Source of the DNA: Gracilimonas mengyeensis
Lineage (GTDB): Bacteria > Bacteroidota > Rhodothermia > Balneolales > Balneolaceae
Reading direction: 5' to 3'
NCBI RefSeq assembly: GCF_900182705.1
Contig: NZ_FXTP01000009.1
Coordinates: forward strand, 124,001-188,000
Length of the DNA: 64,000 nt
Shown here: one piece after another, positions 35,180-43,061 of the stretch
Numbering within the stretch: position 1 is the first letter of the stretch
How the letters are laid out: each line of letters starts with the position of its first letter
Notes under the pieces: generated by a model
Told to the model about the DNA's origin: nothing
The model's database searches: none
The model's input: only the letters and a program-made list of their open reading frames with translations
Program-made: the position numbers and the translations under genes

Positions 35180-38071
35180 ATGAAAAGCAGAGTTACATCC
35201 GCTGTATTATTGTTGGTCATCGTTATGCTACCGATGTTGGCGCATGCACAGTCGGGTACCATACGTGGAAAAGTAATGGAAAGCGGTTCGGGTGAACCCC
35301 TCACAGGAGCGACAGTAGTTATTCAGGGAACCACGAAAGGGGCCCTGGTAGATATTGACGGTGAATATCGTATTTTGAACGTTGCTCCGGGAACCTACAC
35401 CCTGGAGGCACGTTTCCTGGGATATGCCAGTGTAGTGATTGAAGATGTAGTGGTACGAACCGACTTGACCACCGTTCAGGATTTTGAATTGCGGGAACAG
35501 GTTTTTGAAGGAGAAGAGGTGACGGTTCAGGCCGAGCGCCAGGTGATTATCCGGGACATGACCAGCTCGGAATCTCGGGTGAGCAGTGACGAAATTGAAG
35601 CATTGCCGGTGCAGGAAGTAACCGATGTGGTGCAGTTGCAGGCCGGTGTAAACGTAGGTAACGACGGACAGATTCATATCCGTGGCGGTCGTGCTTCGGA
35701 AGTGGCTTATGTGGTGAATGGTATTCGTGCAACCGATGATTATGACCGCAGCCAGGGGCTTCGTATTGAAAACGAATCGATACAGGAGCTGCAGGTGATA
35801 TCCGGTACCTTTAACGCTGAGTATGGCCAAGCCATGTCTGGGATTGTAAATGTGGTAACCAAGGCAGGAGACAATAATTACGAGGCCAGTTTCAGAGCCT
35901 GGAGCGGCAGTTACCTGGTGTCCAGCTCCGACTTGTATGACGGTCTTTCCTCCAATGTGATGGAGCTGGATCCATCCAACATGTATAATGTGAGCGGAAG
36001 TGTTTCCGGTCCAATCATAAAAGATAAACTAACCTTTTTTGTAACCGGCCGACATTTTAGAAATAAAGGATGGCTTACTGGCCGAAATGCTTATTCTGCC
36101 CAAGGTGCCTACGAGGAATTGATTAGTGATTTGGGAACCGATTTGGGCAACTATCGAACCCAATACGGTGAGTATCCCGATATGAATAAGCCCTGGTTCT
36201 CTTCAGATACCGTAACTATTCAAGGTCGTGATTATCTGAGGTTATTTGATAATGGTGAGCGGGACAGTTCACTGGTGTACATGAATGACTTTGAGACCTA
36301 CAGTTTTCAGGGAAATCTGCAGTTCCGCCCTCAATCCTATCTCAAGTTTAACCTGATTGGTAGTTATGGGAATGAAGACGGCAGAAACTACAATCATCAG
36401 CGTAAACTCGTTCCTGAGGGGTTGAGCAGCTTTAAGCGGGAGAACTTTTCTGTTAACCTGAAGACGACTATCACTCCAACCTCTAATACGTTCATCACGA
36501 TTAACAATGCCGTGACTCAAAACGCATATGAGAGCTATCTCTATGAAAACCCCTATGATCCAAGGTATTTCAATTATGACAGGCTTGCCCAGTTAGAACA
36601 GTATGATATCGACAATCCCGGTCAGCCTTATCAGTTTGATGAAGTGGGAACCGATAATAACTTATTTGAGCGTTCTACAACGTCATTCATAAATAAAATT
36701 GAGCTCTCCAACCAGGTTAACGACCAGCATTTTGTGAAAGCCGGTGTAAGCGTACAGGCAGATGTGGTTGATCTTGAGAATATCAGCTTGCAGCCTTTGG
36801 GTAACGGTGGAACAGAGTTACCAGACGACTTTCCTGAAGATCAACGACCATATGTAGAACTGGGTGTTCCCCCGCTGGATACTCCAAATCACAGTAAATA
36901 CACCCGCAAGCCGGTAACCATTGCCGCTTACCTGCAGGATAAAATCGAATATGAAAAATTGATAGTGAACGTGGGATTGCGCTTTGATTACTTCAAGCCC
37001 AATGCTCAGGTTCCTGCCGATCCCATGGACCCGGATATCAGTAATCCCATTTTGGACTCAAACAGGGAAATGACCCGTGCTGAGCGTGAGAAAGTTTGGT
37101 GGGAAGAAGTAGATGCTAAATACCAGGTGAGCCCGCGTATCGGGGTTTCCTACCCGGTGTCTGACCGCGGTGTTATCTATTTCTCTTATGGATATTTCTT
37201 CCAGATGCCCTCTTATGAATACCTGTTCACAAACAGTCAGATTCTTCTTTCCGAGAGTTCAGGAGTATTTGGAATCTTTGGCAATCCCGACCTGAAACCG
37301 GAGCGATCGACACAGTATGAGCTGGGTGCCAAGTTTGAAATTTTAGACGGTACCGGGCTGGAAGTGACCGGATTCTATAAAGATACCCGAGATTACGTTT
37401 CTTCCGGTGTGGTTGAGCCTACTTACCTGAGTAACGTGCGTTATGCCACCTGGATTAACCGTGACTATTCAATCTCGCGTGGATTAACGGTGGCCCTAAA
37501 CCAAACCATCAGCCGAAGATTTAATTTCGGACTGGATTATACCTACAACCTGGTAGAAGGAAGTAATTCTGATCCTGCTGCCGAATTTAACCAGGCTGTA
37601 GCAGCCAATAACCTGACGGGGCAGTCACTTACCAAGATCATCCAGCCTTTAGACTGGGACCGTTCGCACGTTATCAACGGAACCCTCTTTTTTTCTGAAA
37701 GCAACTTTGGCGCTAACGTAGTAGGCCGCTTTCTCACAGGAACTCCCTACACACCATCAGCGCCTTTTCGTATCCGTACCGGCCCCAATGCTTCCGTACA
37801 AGATTTGCGCAACACCGCACGGTATCCAAGCCGCTTTACCATCGACCTTAACACCTACTATAACTTTGATATAGCAGGGGAGCAGCTAAGGGTATTCCTC
37901 AATATTTACAACCTATTGGATAATGAGGTTGTGAATAGCTTGTACACCGATTCCGGCTCTCCGGACCGGCCGCTGCTGATGCCTACTACTTACGACCAAA
38001 CCTATTTCGAAGATCCGTCTCGTTACGACGAACCACGACGTATCCAACTTGGTATTCAATTCTCATTTTGA
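35180..38071 (+). CDS. TonB-dependent receptor of the alpha-glucan locus
   Basis: The 963-residue outer-membrane protein has a signal peptide (through AHAQ) and a carboxypeptidase-like domain (~25-110, GTIRGKVMESGSGEPLTGAT). Its plug contains VQLQAGVNVGNDGQIHIRGGRASEVAYVVNG, followed by a large barrel ending RIQLGIQFSF. Its place directly after LacI-type operators and among amylase genes suggests that it imports maltodextrins, like SusC. It lacks a SusD partner, and the SusC-type TonB box region is not obvious. The ATG at 35180 was preferred over a TTG two codons earlier. Confidence 0.9.
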   Translation: MKSRVTSAVLLLVIVMLPMLAHAQSGTIRGKVMESGSGEPLTGATVVIQGTTKGALVDIDGEYRILNVAPGTYTLEARFLGYASVVIEDVVVRTDLTTVQDFELREQVFEGEEVTVQAERQVIIRDMTSSESRVSSDEIEALPVQEVTDVVQLQAGVNVGNDGQIHIRGGRASEVAYVVNGIRATDDYDRSQGLRIENESIQELQVISGTFNAEYGQAMSGIVNVVTKAGDNNYEASFRAWSGSYLVSSSDLYDGLSSNVMELDPSNMYNVSGSVSGPIIKDKLTFFVTGRHFRNKGWLTGRNAYSAQGAYEELISDLGTDLGNYRTQYGEYPDMNKPWFSSDTVTIQGRDYLRLFDNGERDSSLVYMNDFETYSFQGNLQFRPQSYLKFNLIGSYGNEDGRNYNHQRKLVPEGLSSFKRENFSVNLKTTITPTSNTFITINNAVTQNAYESYLYENPYDPRYFNYDRLAQLEQYDIDNPGQPYQFDEVGTDNNLFERSTTSFINKIELSNQVNDQHFVKAGVSVQADVVDLENISLQPLGNGGTELPDDFPEDQRPYVELGVPPLDTPNHSKYTRKPVTIAAYLQDKIEYEKLIVNVGLRFDYFKPNAQVPADPMDPDISNPILDSNREMTRAEREKVWWEEVDAKYQVSPRIGVSYPVSDRGVIYFSYGYFFQMPSYEYLFTNSQILLSESSGVFGIFGNPDLKPERSTQYELGAKFEILDGTGLEVTGFYKDTRDYVSSGVVEPTYLSNVRYATWINRDYSISRGLTVALNQTISRRFNFGLDYTYNLVEGSNSDPAAEFNQAVAANNLTGQSLTKIIQPLDWDRSHVINGTLFFSESNFGANVVGRFLTGTPYTPSAPFRIRTGPNASVQDLRNTARYPSRFTIDLNTYYNFDIAGEQLRVFLNIYNLLDNEVVNSLYTDSGSPDRPLLMPTTYDQTYFEDPSRYDEPRRIQLGIQFSF

Positions 38072-38077
38072 TCAGTT

Positions 38078-41000
38078 ATGACCATCATTAAACACCTAAT
38101 ATCAGTTTTAGTATTTCTTTCTCTGTTAAGTCCGGCGATGGCGCAGAACGGAGATTATGAGCCTAGTGAAGAACGCTCATCTTTCCAGCAGCGCAAAAAG
38201 TCGATTATGGACGGTAACCGCCTGCGGGCCACCTATCACAATAGTGGGCATGCCGGGCGTTATGACGGACAGAACACCGATGAAATTCTTTTCGAATTTC
38301 CCATCAACACTGACCGGACGTACATTTACTTTGTGTCAGCCGTTGTGGGAGCCGAAGTAGAAAATCAAAACGATGGCGGACCTGACCGTTTCCCAATTAT
38401 CAACGTTGCGGAAGGTCGCACTTCGGGTTCCGGACAATCCTGGACGATGAACCCCATCACCGGCTATTCACGACCGGTAGAGGAATCCTCTGAAATCGCG
38501 CGTAGTGATCGCGGTCCCGGTTCACCCCTTGGAAATACCTGGCCTGATTACTGGCCGGATAAGCTGGAAGAGGGAGGAGACGGCTGGGCCGGTTCCTGGA
38601 ATGGTTATTTTGGACGTGACCAGTTTAATGCCGACCTGGAATTCTATTATAAAGCCGGGGATGATTTGTATACCCGCTTTGTGGAAGGAACTTCTCGGGG
38701 CGAGCAATTCCAGCCTGACAAAACCGATCCTACCCGAGGTGGTTTGGGCATTCTGTTGGATACCCGGATTTTGGCCTGGTCTCAGACACTTATCAACTCT
38801 ACCCATTTCAACATCTTTGAAATCACCAACGATGGCTCTTATGACTACAGCAAAGTAGCCTTTGGCTTGTGGATTGCCGATCTGATCGTAGGCGAAACAG
38901 ATACGCCTGAATTTGATGATTTGCGTTCTATCGCTTTCCTCTCAACCGAAATTCGCTCTCCGGCGCCTGAAGAATTTAACGGCCCCATTGGGGAGATGGG
39001 CATTCAGTTCCTTGAAACGCCGGGTAACTCCATTGACGGTATTGATAACGATGGGGACAGCGATTCCTATAATCCCGGAAATGGCCTGTTATATGATCCG
39101 GATAATGATGACCTGTTTGCCCCCTTGACAGAAACCGGCGGAGGTTTCTATTCCCGTGATTCTCTGGTAAGCAGTGTGCTACCGAATTTCACCATTCTGG
39201 ACTTCAACGAAAAAACGATTTGTCCCGGTGACAAGATTGTGCTCATTCAGGACAATGGCGATCGTATTATTTCTACCTATCCTGAAGCCGGTGAAAGTGT
39301 ATATAGCCGCGGCCAAACCATTACTTCTGACGGAAGCTGTGTTACAGTTGTGGAAGATTTGCTGCCAGAGGAAGATGAAAACTTCGGCGCTCATGTTGAT
39401 CAGATAGATAATGACTTTGACGGGTTGATTGATGAGAATAAGCCCAACCATTTGAATAAGGCAACCTTCATCAACAATCAGGAAACGGTTATTGCCGTGC
39501 GGTACATCAACTACCTCAATTTTGAAGTAGGTGATACCCTTAAGCGCGGAATGGCCGTACCAAACCGTGCTATTCGTGAGAAATTAAATAGTGACGATAG
39601 CTTCCGCCAACTTGTGGAAGATTACCAAGCGCAGATACGAAATGTGCATGGCAATTCACTGAGCAACGAGTTCATTAGTAACTACTTTTATACTCCGCAT
39701 ACGGCAGCTCCAATGATTGACGAAAGTCGTTCAGATTATTTTGATAATGATCAAGACTGGCTGATTGGGCAGGATGATGTTGGGATTGAAGGAGACCGTG
39801 ATAACCCAAGCCGTGGACAAGGCGATGGCTACCCGACCTCCGGTGCCAACACCGCCTTTCCTGGTGAGCCAAATATTGATGTAACCGATGTATCCGAAAG
39901 TGATCAGCTGGGGGTATCCCGGGCCCGTATTTTTGCGGCCGGTTCTTTCCCGATGAACCAGGATGTATCCGTTTGGAACAACTTCTTGGTACCCGGCGAC
40001 TTTGAGCGTCAGGGTGAGGCCGGAAGAGATGATGACATCTTTGTTTCATCCTCATTATTCCCGCTGGAACGAGGACAAACCGAGCGATTTGCAGTAGCAA
40101 TCACCGGTGTACAGACCTTTAGCCAGAACCGCCAGGATGACCGGGATCAAACCAACGCCAACCTGCGCCAGGCCTTCAACGCTTATGATAATGATTACCA
40201 GTTTGCCGTAGCTCCGGATCCACCGGTAGTAACAGCTGTGGCCAGTGACGGTAAAGTGACGTTGTATTGGGATGACAGTGCCGAGGAGTCGTTTGACCGC
40301 TACGTTGAGCGGATTACCGGCAATGGTTATGACTTTGAAGGATACCGAGTGTACCGTGCCACCGATGAGGCTTTTGAAGATGCCCTCACCATCACGGATG
40401 CTTACGGAAACCGCCAGTTTAACAATCCCATTGTTATTTACGACCGGGAAAATGGAATCAGTGGCTTGCACCCGGTACCTGTAAATGGTGTTCAATACAA
40501 TATGGGTAGTGATTCCGGGCTGCGATACAGCTTTGTAGACAGCACGGTAACTAATGGTCGCCGCTATTTCTATGCCATTACTTCTTTTGATTATGGCGCC
40601 GAAGTCGCCGGTATTGCTCCTTCCGAATCACGCATTCAAATCAGTCGTAATCCCGATGGCAGCATCGTGTTGGGACAGAATGTTGTGGAAGTACGTCCGG
40701 CTGCAGAACAAGCCGGCTTTATCTCTCCGGAAAACCCATCCGCTACTTTGGTAAATGGTTCGCCGGCAGGTTCGGTAACCGTAGAGGTGGTAGATCCCAT
40801 CAAAGTGAAAAAAGACAATGTGTATAGCGTCACTTTTGAAGACACTTTGGTAGCTGGTAAAGAAAATCAGCCCGACACGGTAAAAACCAAGAACTTTACG
40901 CTTCGGGATGTAACCGATGGTCGCAGCGATACGCTGCTTGCAAGGTCTACCTATTTCAATGGCGAAGATATTCCTGTCATTGACGGCTTTGGTCTTGAAA

Positions 41001-41962
41001 TAACCAATGAAACGGATTTTGGTATCAACCGGAATTTGTCAGACTGGTACACCACACGGGACGTACTCATTAATAATTTTGAGTTTGTTCCAGCCAACAC
41101 CCGCCAGAATGTGGCTGATTATATGATCGTATTCAGCGATACGGTTGGCTTCGGGCAATCCAGTAATCGCCAGATCGAACGTGCCCCTGGCGATTTCCAG
41201 AGTTATCCTTCGGTTCCCACTAACTTTAAGGTGTATAACCTGAGTGATGACGAGGAAATTGAATTTGCTTATGCACCGGTCACACGAACTACAGGCTTAT
41301 GTAATTTTGAGCCTGAAGCTGGTCCTGTGGGAGCCTTCTCTGCATTCCGACGAACCGGAGGATTTACCTGTGCTGGTGCCTTATCCGACAATATTTACTT
41401 CATTGAGGACTTCAGGGGCGAACAGGATGTAGCCACCTACCGGGTACGCATGAGCGTGATCACCGGTAATGAAGACGGTTCAACCGTAACCCTTTCTGAG
41501 AATCCTGCAGGCGGAGATACCCTCAAGATCTTCCTGAACAAACCCTTCATTGAAGGCGATGAGTATCGTTTCCGCATTGGAGAAGACAATACCGCACGTG
41601 TTGACGAGGAAGAAGCCAAGCAGGATATGAAAGAAATCAAAGTAGTGCCTAACCCCTATATCGTAACCAACCCGTACGAACGCAGGGCTACCAGCACTAA
41701 CCGCCAACAGCAGCGTGAATTACACTTTACGCATCTGCCGGTACCATCCACCTTAAGGATATTTACCGTGGCAGGCACGTTGGTTCGTGAGATCGATATC
41801 ACCGGTTCGAATGTGCGCCGTGTAGGCGGTGAATTCAGCGGAACCTATGTGTGGGATATGCTGACAAAAGACAATCTCGAAATTTCATACGGGGTGTACC
41901 TGTATCACGTAAAAGCACCGGGTGTAGGTGAGAGAACCGGAAAATTTGCAGTTATTAAATAG
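38078..41962 (+). CDS. Very large secreted protein with Ca-binding-like loops, FN3-like domain and Por-type C-terminus
   Basis: This 1294-residue protein has a signal peptide (cleavage near AMAQ). Asp-rich loops such as GIDNDGDSDSYNPGNG, DPDNDD and QIDNDFDGLIDEN look like calcium-binding thrombospondin-3/dockerin-type repeats. A fibronectin III-like region begins about residue 710 (PPVVTAVASDGKVTLYWDD ... YEGYRVYRA-like). The last ~95 residues (VVPNPYIVTNPYE ... GVYLYHVKAPG ... GKFAVIK) form a type IX (Por) secretion sorting domain of diverged type. It lies 6 bp after the receptor gene and 8 bp before the PorV-like gene, so it is part of the same operon and may be a surface partner of the receptor. 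I recognise no enzyme motif. Confidence 0.75.
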   Translation: MTIIKHLISVLVFLSLLSPAMAQNGDYEPSEERSSFQQRKKSIMDGNRLRATYHNSGHAGRYDGQNTDEILFEFPINTDRTYIYFVSAVVGAEVENQNDGGPDRFPIINVAEGRTSGSGQSWTMNPITGYSRPVEESSEIARSDRGPGSPLGNTWPDYWPDKLEEGGDGWAGSWNGYFGRDQFNADLEFYYKAGDDLYTRFVEGTSRGEQFQPDKTDPTRGGLGILLDTRILAWSQTLINSTHFNIFEITNDGSYDYSKVAFGLWIADLIVGETDTPEFDDLRSIAFLSTEIRSPAPEEFNGPIGEMGIQFLETPGNSIDGIDNDGDSDSYNPGNGLLYDPDNDDLFAPLTETGGGFYSRDSLVSSVLPNFTILDFNEKTICPGDKIVLIQDNGDRIISTYPEAGESVYSRGQTITSDGSCVTVVEDLLPEEDENFGAHVDQIDNDFDGLIDENKPNHLNKATFINNQETVIAVRYINYLNFEVGDTLKRGMAVPNRAIREKLNSDDSFRQLVEDYQAQIRNVHGNSLSNEFISNYFYTPHTAAPMIDESRSDYFDNDQDWLIGQDDVGIEGDRDNPSRGQGDGYPTSGANTAFPGEPNIDVTDVSESDQLGVSRARIFAAGSFPMNQDVSVWNNFLVPGDFERQGEAGRDDDIFVSSSLFPLERGQTERFAVAITGVQTFSQNRQDDRDQTNANLRQAFNAYDNDYQFAVAPDPPVVTAVASDGKVTLYWDDSAEESFDRYVERITGNGYDFEGYRVYRATDEAFEDALTITDAYGNRQFNNPIVIYDRENGISGLHPVPVNGVQYNMGSDSGLRYSFVDSTVTNGRRYFYAITSFDYGAEVAGIAPSESRIQISRNPDGSIVLGQNVVEVRPAAEQAGFISPENPSATLVNGSPAGSVTVEVVDPIKVKKDNVYSVTFEDTLVAGKENQPDTVKTKNFTLRDVTDGRSDTLLARSTYFNGEDIPVIDGFGLEITNETDFGINRNLSDWYTTRDVLINNFEFVPANTRQNVADYMIVFSDTVGFGQSSNRQIERAPGDFQSYPSVPTNFKVYNLSDDEEIEFAYAPVTRTTGLCNFEPEAGPVGAFSAFRRTGGFTCAGALSDNIYFIEDFRGEQDVATYRVRMSVITGNEDGSTVTLSENPAGGDTLKIFLNKPFIEGDEYRFRIGEDNTARVDEEEAKQDMKEIKVVPNPYIVTNPYERRATSTNRQQQRELHFTHLPVPSTLRIFTVAGTLVREIDITGSNVRRVGGEFSGTYVWDMLTKDNLEISYGVYLYHVKAPGVGERTGKFAVIK

Positions 41963-41970
41963 GAATTTTC

Positions 41971-43002
41971 ATGAATAACAAAAAAGTAATACTCCTCATT
42001 TTTACGCTCATCGTCAGTATGGGCATATCGGAAACGATAGTGGCCCAATCGGTAAGTAAAACCGGTACTACCGCAGGCCAGTTTTTACGCATACCGGTAG
42101 GAGCCAGGGCTTCGGGCATGGGCGGTGCTGTAACCGCTGATGTAGGCGATGTATCGGCTATGTTCTGGAATCCAGCCGGATTGGCTGACCTCGAACAAAA
42201 CGAATTGATGGTAGAATATGCCGATTGGTTTGTGGATATCAATCACAATTATTTTGGCCTGGCCATCCCTTCCAAAAAAGGTGTTTTTGGGGTAAATGTA
42301 ACCGCCCTTACCATGGGGGAGTTTGAAGAAACCACTTTCGATTTCCCTGAAGGAACCGGCCGTACTTTTGAAGCTTATATGCTTTCCGGTGGGGTAACCT
42401 ATGCCACCTACCTGTTTGACAAATTCAGAATAGGGGGGAACCTGAAGTTTGTACATGAGAAGATTTTTCAGACATCCTCTACAGCTATGGCCCTGGATAT
42501 CGGGACGCTGTATGAGCTGCCTTTTTATGGAATCCGTTTTGGCGTAAGTGTAACCAACATTGGTACCAAGATGCAGCTGGATGGCGACGGTCTCATCACT
42601 CCGGTAGATATCGACGATCAAAATGAAGGAAACTACATCGCCGACTCCAAACTGGCGACCGGGCGTTTCGATTTACCCCTGATGCTAAAAGTAGGATTTG
42701 CCTACGATGCGGTGGACACCGAAGACCTCCGTGCAACCATTTCAGTAGATGGCGCTAACCCGTCTGACAACGTTCAAAGTGTAAGTTTTGGCGCCGAAGT
42801 TGGGTTGTTGGACGACTTATTCCTGGTGCGTGGAGGAGTGCCATACTTAGGGCAGCGCGATCGTACTCAGGAATACAATTTTGGTATTGGGATTAACCGA
42901 GGATTCAATAACAACAGTTTAGGGCTGAAGTTTGACTACGCCTATGAATCCTACAAATATCTTGGTTCTGTAAATCGCATTTCATTGCAGATCATGTTTT
43001 AA
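41971..43002 (+). CDS. PorV/PorQ-family outer-membrane protein
   Basis: The 343-residue protein has a signal peptide (ending near VAQS) and the start of PorV/UPF0164-family barrels: TAGQFLRIPVGARASGMGGA followed by FWNPAGLADLEQNELMVEY. It ends in an aromatic terminus (RISLQIMF). PorV proteins carry type IX secretion cargo from the translocon to the surface attachment complex. Its position between two proteins with Por sorting domains suggests a cargo-specific shuttle for this locus. It could instead be a FadL-like porin, to which the family is related. Confidence 0.85.
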   Translation: MNNKKVILLIFTLIVSMGISETIVAQSVSKTGTTAGQFLRIPVGARASGMGGAVTADVGDVSAMFWNPAGLADLEQNELMVEYADWFVDINHNYFGLAIPSKKGVFGVNVTALTMGEFEETTFDFPEGTGRTFEAYMLSGGVTYATYLFDKFRIGGNLKFVHEKIFQTSSTAMALDIGTLYELPFYGIRFGVSVTNIGTKMQLDGDGLITPVDIDDQNEGNYIADSKLATGRFDLPLMLKVGFAYDAVDTEDLRATISVDGANPSDNVQSVSFGAEVGLLDDLFLVRGGVPYLGQRDRTQEYNFGIGINRGFNNNSLGLKFDYAYESYKYLGSVNRISLQIMF

Positions 43003-43061
43003 AAGAATTGAAATGATTTTTTCACTAAACAATAACACTAACAACTAAAATGAGGGTAACT

